From the IMG/VR virus record IMGVR_UViG_3300036859_000226, positions 1 to 57,741 of that record: 57,741 nt of DNA; one strand, written 5' to 3'. Shown piece by piece: positions 1 through 7,932 of this stretch (the first letter of the stretch is position 1; each line of letters opens with the position of its first letter). Both the position numbers and the translations under genes were made by a program. The notes beneath the pieces are model-generated. The model had not been told where the DNA came from and did no database searches. It saw nothing but the letters and a program-made list of their open reading frames with translations. Source of the stretch: a virus.

Positions 1-172
1 CCCTGACGATGCGCATCGAGATGTTCTTGTACATCTCGCGCGCCTTGAAATCGACCCCATCGGGCAATTCCTTCGGCACGGTCACGAGGCCGAAGGCGTC
101 GCGGACAAAGCCGAGGTTCTGTGGCAGGTTGACGCCAGTCGCGCCGCTGATCACCGTCACGGGCGCATTGTT
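1..172. repeat. Left copy of 172-bp terminal overlap (circular closure)
   Basis: Bases 1-172 match 57570-57741 at every position except 128 (G) versus 57697 (A). The overlap lies inside the coat gene, and the difference falls in an Asn codon (AAC/AAT), so it is synonymous. The simplest reading is the join of a circularly permuted or circular genome assembled with overlap; a true short terminal repeat inside the coat gene would truncate it. Confidence 0.9.
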
Positions 173-1084
173 CGCCGGAGACACGTCGACATTTTGGTAG
201 GCCCCCGAGATTGTCAGCGCCGGATAGATCGGCAACGCGATCGATCCCGTCGTGTCGGAGATATTGGCCGTGACGACGAAGTTGGCCAGGACGCCGGTCG
301 AGGTGAAGTTCTGCGGGTTGACCGAGTGGACGCCATCGAAGGTCACGACATCGCCGGCCTTGAGGCTGGTTACGCCCGACCCCCACCCATCCGTATTGAT
401 CGTCGCTCCGGTCTGGCCGGCGAGGTTCACCAGCGGCGTCCCCGAATAGGTGCCGTTCTGGTGCGCACGGATGTTCTGGTCTTCGTAAATCTCGAAATTA
501 GCGATCGCCGCGAGGAATCCCTTCAGCGCCGGCTCGGCGACGCTGCGCACGAAGAGCGTCGTCAGCGCCGTCGCCAGCGCCCAGTTGGCGGCTGCATTGA
601 GGATCAGCACGCGGCCGTCCTGCGGCACGGCGCCCTCGTCCATGCGCTGCCCCACCGCCGCCAAGAACGAGAAGTTGTTCGGCGTCGTCCCCGGAGTGCC
701 GACGAGGTTCTGCACCGAGGAATAGAGGCTGAGCACGTCGAAATCGATCTTGTTGGCGAGCACCGCCGCGATCGGCTTCAGATAGCGCTCGGAGAACTCT
801 TCGATGATCAGCGTCAACTCGCGGCTCGAAAACAGAAAGCCGACGTGCTTCTGGTTGCTGATCGTAATCGAGGTCGACGGCTCTGTGATGTTCTGGATCA
901 CGAGGCCGGGACCGTCCGAGACCGTGAACTTGTTCGGCTTCCTGACGGTGATCGTGTCGCCGATCTTGACGAACTGGTTCTCAAACTGGCGATTGACCTT
1001 GGCCGCTGCGACCAGGTTGTTCTCCAGGATGACCAGCGTCTCCTTAGTGATCAACGACGGGGTAAGAAGGGTGTTGTCAGCCAT
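1..1084 (-). CDS. Major capsid protein, P22 coat fold (N-terminal part; continues at 57569-57472)
   Basis: This is the shell subunit of the P22-like head. It starts at an ATG at 1084, 7 nt after GGAG, and runs off base 1; on the circle it continues to the stop at 57472 for a total of 393 residues, slightly shorter than P22 gp5 (430). The start reads MADNTLLTPSLITKE and the C-terminal half contains LGFVRDAFGLVTVPKELPDG and KNISMRIVRAFDINND, which are typical of the P22 coat family. It lies downstream of portal and scaffold, the normal order. An untranslated leader of over 200 bp precedes it, unlike most genes here. Family call is strong; the exact fold was not computed. Confidence 0.9.
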   Translation of the reverse strand, partial: MADNTLLTPSLITKETLVILENNLVAAAKVNRQFENQFVKIGDTITVRKPNKFTVSDGPGLVIQNITEPSTSITISNQKHVGFLFSSRELTLIIEEFSERYLKPIAAVLANKIDFDVLSLYSSVQNLVGTPGTTPNNFSFLAAVGQRMDEGAVPQDGRVLILNAAANWALATALTTLFVRSVAEPALKGFLAAIANFEIYEDQNIRAHQNGTYSGTPLVNLAGQTGATINTDGWGSGVTSLKAGDVVTFDGVHSVNPQNFTSTGVLANFVVTANISDTTGSIALPIYPALTISGAYQNVDVSPANNAPVTVISGATGVNLPQNLGFVRDAFGLVTVPKELPDGVDFKAREMYKNISMRIVR

Positions 1085-1292
1085 GACGCGCTCCGCGTTG
1101 GGATTTGCTCGGAAGGCCCAAGCAAGCCTGCGTGCGTCGCCACGGTTGTCCCCGCGCTTTCGGGCTGCGGTCGCCCCATCCGTTCCGGTGGACTATCCCG
1201 ACCGCCTTTGCGCAAAGCGGCGTGCGGTTGAGCGCTCCTAACGGGAGCTGGTCGCCACCCTCGCGCGGGCGGGGCGCGTTCTCTTGTCGTTG

Positions 1293-1321
1293 CCGCTACA
1301 GCAACACGCCCCCGCTGTCAA
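1293..1321 (-). promoter_or_regulatory. Candidate promoter in the 233-bp leader of the coat gene
   Basis: The gap 1085-1317 holds no convincing gene. On the minus strand TTGACA (1321-1316) is followed after 17 nt by TAGCGG (1298-1293), a good -35 with a poor -10. The -10 sits in a small hairpin (GTTGC/GCAAC, 1290-1306). Further down is a perfect 12-bp palindrome CTTTGCGCAAAG (1206-1217). The position in front of the most expressed virion gene fits a dedicated promoter or a stabilising leader, but the promoter match is weak. Confidence 0.35.
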
Positions 1322-2331
1322 GACGGTTTGACCTGTCCCCACATGCCGGCGCGGCGTTCGGCGCGGAGTTGCGGCAAGCGTTGGGCCGCATATTCCTCCG
1401 TTGACAACTCATCGAGCGCCCGCGGGGTTGCCCCGTTATTACCGCCAACCGGGGCCATCGGCCGCGGCAGTCGCGACGGCTGCGGGCGCTCCGGCAATGC
1501 GAGGCGAGCCGATATCTTCCCGATCTCGACCGCCTGCTGAAGCGGGTTGAGCGCGGCAATGCGCGTCGCTTCAGCAGGGTTCTTGCCGAGATGGTAGAGC
1601 ACCTGCGGCCCGTTGTCGGCGATTAGGAGCGGCCCGATCATCGTCTCCGTCACCGGCAACGTCTCCGCCTCGGCGATCAACTCGAAATCGGCGTAGGCCG
1701 GGTCTTCCAGCAGCTTCGCCCGCTTCTCGGCATAGCCGTTGCGCAGGCTTTCAAAGTGCTGTTGCTCAGCCTGCCGCTGCCGTGCGGTTTCCTCAGTGTC
1801 GCGTTGCTCCTTCTGCCGCCGATCCAGTTCTTCGGCCGTGCGCTGGGCCGCCGCGGTCGCGGCCTTGCTCGTCGCCCACGACACTAGCGCCTCGTCATAA
1901 GCGTCAGGATCGGCAAACTGATCCCGCTGCGGCTTTGGCACGACCGGCTCGGTCGGGGCGGCCGGTTGCTGTTGGGCGGCCGTCAACTTCTCGACCAACT
2001 GCGTCAGCTTATCGACGCGGGCATCCGCTGCGGCGCGAGCCTCTTCGGCCGCCCGACGTGCCGCCGTCAATTCGGATAGGCGCTGCCCGAACCGTGATTG
2101 CTGCGGCTGCGACGCTGCCGGCGCACCCGCCTCGCCAATCTCGCCCTCACCACCCTCGGTGGCGGTTGTTCCGGTTTCTGCTTCTTGCCCGTTGGCTTGC
2201 GGCGGGGCGGCATTGTCTGTTCCCGGATGAGGCGGCGGTGGGGCAGGCGGCGGGGGTGTATCCGATGTCGCCGACGTAGCGGGCCCCGGCGGTGGCGCCG
2301 AGAGAATGTCGATGTTCGTTCCGTCAGCCAT
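1318..2331 (-). CDS. Scaffolding / head-assembly protein
   Basis: The 337-residue protein has a Pro/Ala-rich acidic N-terminus (1-75), a charged Ala/Glu/Arg/Gln-rich region (about 85-220) that should form long helices and coiled coil, and a basic C-terminal tail rich in Arg. This composition, and its place between portal and coat, is typical of P22-like scaffolds, whose sequence is poorly conserved. The ATG at 2331 lies inside the end of the portal gene (8-bp overlap), so it is probably translationally coupled. Function rests mainly on position and composition. Confidence 0.72.
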   Translation of the reverse strand: MADGTNIDILSAPPPGPATSATSDTPPPPAPPPPHPGTDNAAPPQANGQEAETGTTATEGGEGEIGEAGAPAASQPQQSRFGQRLSELTAARRAAEEARAAADARVDKLTQLVEKLTAAQQQPAAPTEPVVPKPQRDQFADPDAYDEALVSWATSKAATAAAQRTAEELDRRQKEQRDTEETARQRQAEQQHFESLRNGYAEKRAKLLEDPAYADFELIAEAETLPVTETMIGPLLIADNGPQVLYHLGKNPAEATRIAALNPLQQAVEIGKISARLALPERPQPSRLPRPMAPVGGNNGATPRALDELSTEEYAAQRLPQLRAERRAGMWGQVKPS

Positions 2332-4573
2332 TTGCAGCCTTCCCGTTCGGCAGCGGCCGATCCATCGCCGCGCGCAATTCTTCTACCCCACGCGCCAACT
2401 CGGCAATCGGCTCGCCGACTTGCTTCATCATCGCCTCGTCCTGCTTCTGCTGTATCGCCGCCATCTTGGTCTCAACCTGCGCGACGATCGCCAGAAGCTT
2501 CGCCTCGAATGTCTTCTCGATCTGGTCGGCCTGCAATGCCCGGTCGCTCTGCCGCTCGGTCAGCGCCGCGAGCAATTGCTGTTTCTCGGCAGCGGCTGCC
2601 TGCAAAGCCTTCTGCATCTGCATAATCATCGCCTGCACCTGCGGCGGCACGTCCTTCATCGTGTCCGGGGTCAGCAACTCCGGCGGCAGCATCTTCGCCA
2701 GCCTGGTCGCCATCTCCTCGGCCCCGGGCCAATCCATGTTCTTTGCCACGAGATCAGCAACATTGGCCGCAATCTGCGGCGCCGCTGGCGCCAAAGCCCG
2801 AACAAAATCCAGCATGCTCTCGCCGGCCTCAATCCGCTTCGTCGCGTAGGACGGGCCGATCGTCACCGTCACCCCGTATTTCCCAAAATTCGGATTGAAT
2901 ATCTTGAGCGTCTTGCCGGTCTGCGGGTTGCGCTGCTCCTGGAAGGGGCGCGCCGCGTGCGGGTCGACTTGGACCTGCTCCTCGCTGTCGTCCTCCCGAA
3001 GGATCGTCAACATCCGCTTCTGCTCGTAAACCTTCGGAATCAGATCGACGAGGATCTCGCCGGTGTGCCGCAAAGACCGGGCAAAGTTGTCGATGTAGTG
3101 AAACGAGCCCAAGTCGCCGCGCTCCCGCAACTCCCTGAGCGCCCGGCCACTCTCATCATAGACACGCTCGCCCCGCGTCGCGTCAAAACGGATGCCCGTG
3201 ACCGCCATCATGTCCTGCGCGGCAGCCTCGACCTCGGCCAGCACGGCTTGCGGCGCCCCCTGGAACGGCTGGCGCATCGGCGCCGGCGCGGCCTTGCCAC
3301 CCAGGTCCGTCCCCTTGTAAAGCAGATACGGCAGTGTCTTGACGTTGGCCTGCTTCCACTCCTGCTCGTGCCCCTCGACCTGCCCTTCCTCCATGACCCA
3401 GGGCGCTTTCGGCTGAAGCGAAGTGATCTCGACCGACAGGGTACGATGGAAGTTGTACATCATCTGCGGCTGCTTGGCGTTGCGGATCAGGCCCGACAAC
3501 CTCACCTTGCCCTGAATATCCGTTTCGTTACCGATGCACTTGATGAGCGGAATCCATTTGCCGGGCCACTCGGCCTCTTCCAACACATCGACAGCGGTCA
3601 GCTTGTAGTGCATGACCCGCGGCACGTCCGCCCACCGCTCGTCAACAACCTCCATCCGCTTCGCCGCGTCGTCGAGTTCGTCCCAGAACCCCTCGTGTCC
3701 GTTTTCAAGCAGCACGAGGCGGCGCTTCTCCACCTCGACCTCGAAGTACTCCGCGATGCGTATCTCGTCCTTTGTGACCCACTCCTTGTAATCCTCGCCG
3801 AAGCCGCCTTCGGTCCACGCCATCGGGTCGGCATCGGGCCATTCGTCCTCGAACTCCTTGCGCGACACCAGCTCGGTGACGAACCCATAGCGCGCATCTG
3901 AGCCGTCCGGCTCCTGCGCTCGCGGGTCCAAGTACACGGTAAACGGGTTGCGCACGCGGCGCAGAACGATCGTTTGCCGCAGCGTCTCGGGCGACTCGTA
4001 CTCAAGCATCACCCGCCAATAACCCCAGCCAATCGACACGGCCGAGTCAAACCCCGTGTCGTAGGCAATATCGGCGACGCTGGCCCGCTCGATCGCTCGG
4101 ATGAGACCGCGGTACATCTTTGCGACTTCAGGGTCGCTCTTGTCGCCGACCGGGTTGATGTTGATCGCCGGCCGGTTCATGCGCTGGTCATTGACGACCT
4201 GGTTGACGAACGTCGGCAGCTTGTTGATCGTCAGGCACGGCCGCATGTCGAAGTTGCGATCGGCCACGACATCGGCTGGCCACTGCCCCTCGCCCGTCTT
4301 GAACTTGAGATCGTCGAGCCCTTGCTTGCGGTTGTCGCTCTCGGCGGAGACGCATCCCATAAACCGCTTGCGGGCGCGGGCAAGCAATTCCTGCCGCGCA
4401 TCCTTGTCCGCCTTCGCCGGCGTCGGATCGCCCGGTTGCATCGCGATCGGGTCTTTGCCGCCGGCACTCGACTCGCGCAAGTTTGGTGACGGAACCTTGT
4501 TCATCGCCGTATCGACCGGCGGCAACCGTACCCGGCCGCTCTGCCTTGGCTTGCGCGGGTCTTGCGCGGCCAT
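2324..4573 (-). CDS. Portal protein, P22 gp1-like
   Basis: This 749-residue protein forms the dodecameric vertex through which DNA is packaged and ejected. The block PCLTINKLPTFVNQVVNDQR near residue 115, the later VDERWADVPRV and the region around DATRGERVYDESGRALRELR are characteristic of the P22-type portal. The C-terminal 150 residues are Gln/Ala-rich and helical, resembling the barrel of P22 gp1. Length agrees with the family (P22: 725). The ATG at 4573 follows a weak GGGGTGA; a small TTG-initiated gene ends just upstream at 4575. Confidence 0.93.
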   Translation of the reverse strand: MAAQDPRKPRQSGRVRLPPVDTAMNKVPSPNLRESSAGGKDPIAMQPGDPTPAKADKDARQELLARARKRFMGCVSAESDNRKQGLDDLKFKTGEGQWPADVVADRNFDMRPCLTINKLPTFVNQVVNDQRMNRPAININPVGDKSDPEVAKMYRGLIRAIERASVADIAYDTGFDSAVSIGWGYWRVMLEYESPETLRQTIVLRRVRNPFTVYLDPRAQEPDGSDARYGFVTELVSRKEFEDEWPDADPMAWTEGGFGEDYKEWVTKDEIRIAEYFEVEVEKRRLVLLENGHEGFWDELDDAAKRMEVVDERWADVPRVMHYKLTAVDVLEEAEWPGKWIPLIKCIGNETDIQGKVRLSGLIRNAKQPQMMYNFHRTLSVEITSLQPKAPWVMEEGQVEGHEQEWKQANVKTLPYLLYKGTDLGGKAAPAPMRQPFQGAPQAVLAEVEAAAQDMMAVTGIRFDATRGERVYDESGRALRELRERGDLGSFHYIDNFARSLRHTGEILVDLIPKVYEQKRMLTILREDDSEEQVQVDPHAARPFQEQRNPQTGKTLKIFNPNFGKYGVTVTIGPSYATKRIEAGESMLDFVRALAPAAPQIAANVADLVAKNMDWPGAEEMATRLAKMLPPELLTPDTMKDVPPQVQAMIMQMQKALQAAAAEKQQLLAALTERQSDRALQADQIEKTFEAKLLAIVAQVETKMAAIQQKQDEAMMKQVGEPIAELARGVEELRAAMDRPLPNGKAANG

Positions 4574-4574
4574 G

Positions 4575-4751
4575 TTATCGCGTCACCCCTTTACCCGGCG
4601 TCACGTTCTGCGGGACCCGCTGCGGATCTGGGGGCATCTCCAGCTTGCGCCCGACCGCCGGCCGGCTTGTCCCGCTTTCACGCGCATCCGGCGGCGTCGA
4701 CGGGCGCGTCTGTGTCAGCGGCGCCTCATGCGGCTTCGTGCTGTTCGCCAA
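4575..4751 (-). CDS. Small hypothetical protein with TTG start
   Basis: A 58-residue reading frame fills the gap before the portal gene. It starts at TTG (4751), preceded by GGGGAGGTGA at ideal spacing (6 nt after GGAGG), the best ribosome binding site in this part of the window, and stops at TAA 4575, one base before the portal ATG. The start overlaps the end of the upstream gene (stop 4726). The product begins MANSTKPHEAPLTQTRP and is Pro/Arg/Thr-rich and probably disordered. No family is recognised; the call rests on the ribosome binding site and on filling a tight operon. Confidence 0.6.
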   Translation of the reverse strand: MANSTKPHEAPLTQTRPSTPPDARESGTSRPAVGRKLEMPPDPQRVPQNVTPGKGVTR

Positions 4752-4996
4752 CTCTCACCTCCCCAGGCTCGTCGCCCGCTGTGATTGCACCATCGATCGC
4801 GTCCAACGCTGCGTCCCGACGCGCGCGCCAACCCTTGCCTGTCGCAGACGCCACGATCGCGTAATACTCCCTTCCCTGCCGATCCGCCATAGAGAGCCGC
4901 ACCGCCTCGCTGTCGAGATCGGCCGACCAAAAACGAAATTGCCGATAGCCGGTCACTCTCCCCTCAGCAGCTTGTGCCCTCGACCTGAAGTTGGCC
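4726..4996 (-). pseudogene. 3' part of a phage gene split by the inserted block
   Basis: The open frame from the junction at 4996 reads NFRSRAQAAEGRVTGYRQF, then a conserved-looking stretch FWSADLDSEAVRLS, REYYAIVASATGKGW and a helical tail. No good start lies inside the phage part; a GTG at 4956 exists but its Shine-Dalgarno touches it. The frame runs into foreign DNA upstream. If bases 4997-6351 are removed it joins in frame to the ORF at 6352-6575, giving a 164-residue protein. It may still be made from the GTG (76 residues). The function is unknown. Confidence 0.55.
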
Positions 4997-5074
4997 AGAT
5001 GTATCAGGCGGGCGGGGACGGGCGATGCAATTGTGGCGTGAGCGGACCGCGCCGCGCCGGGTGAAGGGGCGGCC

Positions 5075-5860
5075 ATGAAAATCGCCAGCTGGAACGTCAA
5101 TTCGGTCAAGGTGCGGCTGCCGCATCTGCTCGCGTTTCTGCAGGACACGCAACCCGACGTGTTGTGCCTGCAGGAGATCAAATGCATGGCCGACGACTTC
5201 CCTTCCCTCGAAATCGCCGCGCTCGGCTACCACGTCGAGGCGCTCGGCCAGCGCGCCTATAACGGCGTGGCTCTGGTGTCGCGCGAGCCGGCGCGCGATG
5301 TCGTCCGCGGCCTTCCCGAGGCGGGCGACGACGACCAGGCGCGCTATATCGAGGCCTCGTTCGGCAGCGCCGACGGCAACGAGGTGCGCGTCGCCTCGAT
5401 CTACCTGCCCAACGGCAACCCCGCCGGCACCGACAAGTTCACCTACAAACTCGCCTGGATGGAGCGGCTGGTCGGCCATGCGCAGGGCCTCTTGCGTCGC
5501 GAGATCCCGGTGGTTCTCGCCGGGGACTACAACGTCTGTCCGGCCGACGAGGATGTCTACGACCCGGTCGCCTGGCGCGACGATGCGCTGTGCCGGATTG
5601 AAGCGCGCTCGCGCTTTCGCGCGCTCCTGAACCTCGGCCTCTCGGACGCCTACCGCGTCTTTCACCGCGAGCCGCACCGCTACACCTTCTGGGATTACCA
5701 GGCCGGGCGCTGGAACCGCGACGAGGGGCTGCGCATCGACCATCTCCTGCTGTCGCCGCACGCGGTCGACCGGGCCGCCGCTTGCGACATCGACAAGAGC
5801 CCGCGCGGCAAGGAGCGGGCCTCCGACCACACCCCGATCTGGTGCGAGCTCGCCGTCTGA
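5075..5860 (+). CDS. xth: Exodeoxyribonuclease III
   Basis: The 261-residue protein is a complete member of the ExoIII/AP-endonuclease family, which nicks abasic sites and degrades duplex DNA 3' to 5' in base excision repair. It begins MKIASWNVNSVKVRL and shows the metal-binding LQEIK, the YNGVALVSR block, the catalytic GDYNVCP, the TFWDYQAGRWNRDEGLRIDH segment and the final SDHTPIW with the active-site histidine. Length matches chromosomal copies. It lies on the strand opposite to all neighbouring head genes and next to a truncated host-like gene, so it looks acquired from a bacterium. Expression in the phage is uncertain since no clear promoter is seen. Confidence 0.93.
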   Translation: MKIASWNVNSVKVRLPHLLAFLQDTQPDVLCLQEIKCMADDFPSLEIAALGYHVEALGQRAYNGVALVSREPARDVVRGLPEAGDDDQARYIEASFGSADGNEVRVASIYLPNGNPAGTDKFTYKLAWMERLVGHAQGLLRREIPVVLAGDYNVCPADEDVYDPVAWRDDALCRIEARSRFRALLNLGLSDAYRVFHREPHRYTFWDYQAGRWNRDEGLRIDHLLLSPHAVDRAAACDIDKSPRGKERASDHTPIWCELAV

Positions 5861-5875
5861 ACGGTTCGCCGTTCA
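5858..5875. terminator. Bidirectional hairpin between convergent xth and trkA fragment
   Basis: TGAACGG-TTCG-CCGTTCA is a perfect 7-bp stem with a UUCG tetraloop. The stop codon of xth (5858-5860) and of the opposing gene (5873-5875) form the two bases of the stem. There is no long T tract on either side. It is a natural end for two convergent chromosomal genes and supports the view that this block came in as a unit. Confidence 0.55.
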
Positions 5876-6343
5876 ACCGCCGATGACGCGCTCGGCGACG
5901 GCGGCGAGGCTTTCCCCGCCGTTGTGGAACGGGGCCAACGGCACCAGGATCAGCGTGCGCGTGCCGGGCGCCAGCTCGGCAAAATCGCGGACCAGGGTGA
6001 ACTCGCCGTCAATCGCGGCGGCGAGCGGGATACCGAGGCGCTGCAACTCGCTCGGCATGTTGCCGGCGAGGGTGATCTCGGCGAGCGCGAATTCCTGCTC
6101 GCCCCAGGAGATGCGGCCGCGCGCGCCGGGCAGCCGCGACAATCCGGCAAACGCCGGCCCGGCCAACGCCGCGACCGAGAAGGTGGTATCGAACTGGAAA
6201 TGCCGGGCGATCGAGGCGGCAAATTCCGCCTCGGCGATGCGCAGCACGACCGGCATGCCGGGATTGCGGGCGCGCGCGCCGAGCCCGATTTCGAGGTTGA
6301 GGCTGTCGGCGAACAGGCGACGATCGGAGGCATAGTCAGACAT
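5873..6343 (-). pseudogene. 3' fragment of a TrkA-N/RCK-type potassium channel or transporter gene
   Basis: The 156-residue frame begins at the block edge and reads LNLEIGLGARARNPGMPVVL, then HFQFDTTFSVAALAGPAFAG and later EFALAEITLAGNMPSEL. The order 'NLEIxLxARxxNPxxxVVLR ... TxFSxxxLAxPAFA' matches the second half of the NAD-binding TrkA-N fold and the following RCK-type region of bacterial potassium channels. The glycine-rich nucleotide loop and the membrane part expected upstream are missing because phage sequence begins at 6352. The 3' end looks intact. The ATG at 6343 is probably fortuitous. Family assignment is by motif only. Confidence 0.6.
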
Positions 6344-6575
6344 CCTTGGCCCTCCGGCGCCGCATGTACTCCCGTTGATATGACCGCTTGTCAAACCGCT
6401 CTGAAACCGCAGTGGGGAGCGTAGCCGGCTCTAGCACGATCACCGGCCTGGGCTTGGCGACCTGTGGCCGCTCGGCGCGCTCAGGGGCATCCTTGCCCCA
6501 TACGTGCGGCTCGTATCGCCAATGCCGTCCGCCGCAGAGTCGGCACAACTGCCGTGTTGTCGCTTCGCCCATCAC
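6336..6575 (-). CDS. 5' part of split phage gene; zinc-binding N-terminus
   Basis: The frame gives 79 residues. It starts MMGEATTRQLCRLCGGRHWR, where CxxC with a nearby His suggests a small zinc knuckle, followed by a Pro/Val linker and a very basic end SYQREYMRRRRA. The last three codons (KDV and the stop) lie in the foreign block; across the TTGGCC repeat the frame is continuous with 4996-4726. It sits directly after terminase. It may be an intact short gene or the front of a disrupted 164-residue gene; I favour the second. Confidence 0.6.
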   Translation of the reverse strand: MMGEATTRQLCRLCGGRHWRYEPHVWGKDAPERAERPQVAKPRPVIVLEPATLPTAVSERFDKRSYQREYMRRRRAKDV

Positions 6576-6579
6576 GGCA

Positions 6580-6620
6580 GTCTAACATCGCGCGCCCGAT
6601 TGTCTAACATTGTCTAACAG
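6580..6620. repeat. Three copies of GTCTAACA upstream of the split gene
   Basis: GTCTAACA occurs at 6580-6587, 6602-6609 and 6612-6619; the last two form a 10-bp tandem (TGTCTAACAT, TGTCTAACAG). They occupy the 58-bp gap between the terminase stop and the next start, one of few real gaps in this operon. They could be an operator or an RNA-level signal; no hairpin is formed between copies in the same orientation. Confidence 0.5.
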
Positions 6621-6633
6621 GTGCGTGTCCACC

Positions 6634-7932
6634 TTACCGCCCGAGCCACGCCGCGCTCGGTTGCGCAGACCCGACCTCCATCAGAGGCCGACGCGACTGT
6701 CCAGGCCCCGCGCTGCGCCTCACCGCCGTCTTGTGCCCGACCGCGAGATAGCGGAACCCGTCTGCCGCGTTCGAGGCCCAGTCGTGCAGCGGGTGAGATT
6801 GAAACACCCGGCGCTTCTCGTCCCACGTCTTGCGGTAGCTTGTCAGCGCCAGCCGCCCGCGCTCCGTCTTCTCCCGATCGAACCAGCATCGGGCAAGGAA
6901 GTTGCGGGCCGCCTCGATTCCGTCCATCAAACCTATGTCCGGCACGATCTGGAATTTGATCCCGAGGTTTGCCGCCGTCTCCAGCCGGGACCGACCGCTG
7001 CCGAGTTCGCGCACCCGGATATCGTGCGGCGCATGGTGCGCCCCGTAAACGTATCCGCGATCCTGCAGAACCTTGGCGTAGTGCGCCAAACCCTCGCCGG
7101 ATTGCTCATAATAGTCAATGGCGTGCACCTCACGCCCAACCGTCTGTGTGAACCAGATCGCCGTTGCGTCGTCAACGCCGAGATCCCACCACGTCTCGAC
7201 CGCCGTCTCGGGCTGGTATGGGACACGACAGATACGGCCATCAGCATCGGCCGCCTGCATTTCGCGCCCAAAATAGGCACCAACTACGGAGGCGGCGAAG
7301 CTGCACTCGAACTCGGCGAGATACTGTTCCTCGCTCATCTCACGGCGCGCGTTGGCGAGCTCATCAGCCGGCAGCAATCCTGTCGCGCTTGCCTTGAGGC
7401 TCATCGTCAGCCACTCGGGGTCGCTCTGCGCTCGCTCCCACGCCTCGGCAAAATGGTTGAGCCCGCGGGGCGTGCCGATGAAGATCGCCCATCCCAGCCG
7501 ATCCGCAAGGCTTGCGCGCAGAACCTCCTGCCACGCCCGCGGGTCCATGTCCCCATACTCGTCAAGCACCAGGCCATCGAAGTAGAGACCGCGCAGCCGT
7601 TCGTAATTGTCTGCACCGTAGAGACGCACCCTGCCGCCGTTGGGCAGGTCAACCCGCAACTCGCTCTCGTTTGCCGCGACGCCGGGAATCGGCGCCGTAT
7701 AGGTCTTCAGGTATGACCAAGCCACATCCTTTGCTTGGCTGAAATAGGGCGCGACGTAGGCAAACCGCGGCGCCTTCTGCCGACAGCGCAGCGCGCCGTC
7801 GATCAGATCGTTGATGCAAGCCACAGTCTTGCCAGCGCGGCGGTGAGCCACCGTGATCGCCCAGCGTTGGCGTCGCGCGTGGAGTGGAGCGAATTGGCTG
7901 CGGGCGCGGTAGCCCGTCTCAACCCTTCGCAT
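6634..7932 (-). CDS. Terminase large subunit (ATPase-nuclease)
   Basis: The 432-residue packaging motor has a Walker A-type HRRAGKT at residues 30-36, Walker B LVLDEYG at 121-127, the coupling motif IGTPRG at 152-157 and an RNase H-like nuclease with WWDLGVDDATAIW (Asp250, Asp254) and a C-terminal HDWASNAADGFRYLA. The length is normal for this class. I take the ATG at 7932, which overlaps the small subunit stop by 14 bp; a TTG at 7947 is also in frame. It translocates DNA into the prohead through the portal encoded downstream. Confidence 0.93.
   Translation of the reverse strand: MRRVETGYRARSQFAPLHARRQRWAITVAHRRAGKTVACINDLIDGALRCRQKAPRFAYVAPYFSQAKDVAWSYLKTYTAPIPGVAANESELRVDLPNGGRVRLYGADNYERLRGLYFDGLVLDEYGDMDPRAWQEVLRASLADRLGWAIFIGTPRGLNHFAEAWERAQSDPEWLTMSLKASATGLLPADELANARREMSEEQYLAEFECSFAASVVGAYFGREMQAADADGRICRVPYQPETAVETWWDLGVDDATAIWFTQTVGREVHAIDYYEQSGEGLAHYAKVLQDRGYVYGAHHAPHDIRVRELGSGRSRLETAANLGIKFQIVPDIGLMDGIEAARNFLARCWFDREKTERGRLALTSYRKTWDEKRRVFQSHPLHDWASNAADGFRYLAVGHKTAVRRSAGPGQSRRPLMEVGSAQPSAAWLGR

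Larger units (their letters stand above)
4997..6351. other. Foreign (host-chromosome-like) block, about 1.36 kb
   Basis: This stretch contains a complete exonuclease III gene on the plus strand and the 3' end of a TrkA/RCK gene on the minus strand, arranged convergently with 12 bp between their stop codons, as on a bacterial chromosome. Both are unlike their neighbours, which are head genes all on the minus strand. TTGGCC occurs at both edges (4991-4996 and 6346-6351), and deleting one copy plus the block restores an open frame through the phage sequence. No transposase or integrase is present, so illegitimate recombination at microhomology, or a chimeric assembly, are the likely origins. Confidence 0.7.

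Noticed and set aside
194-1231. Long plus-strand ORF of 345 codons
   Set aside because: It is the antisense shadow of the coat gene; Arg/Asp-rich sequence without motifs, no ribosome site.
2306-3901. Plus-strand ORF of 531 codons
   Set aside because: Antisense of the portal gene, Leu/Arg/His-rich, typical for the complement of GC-rich coding DNA.
5075-6343. Block as an insertion sequence or transposon
   Set aside because: No transposase, no terminal inverted repeats; only a 6-bp repeat shared by both edges.
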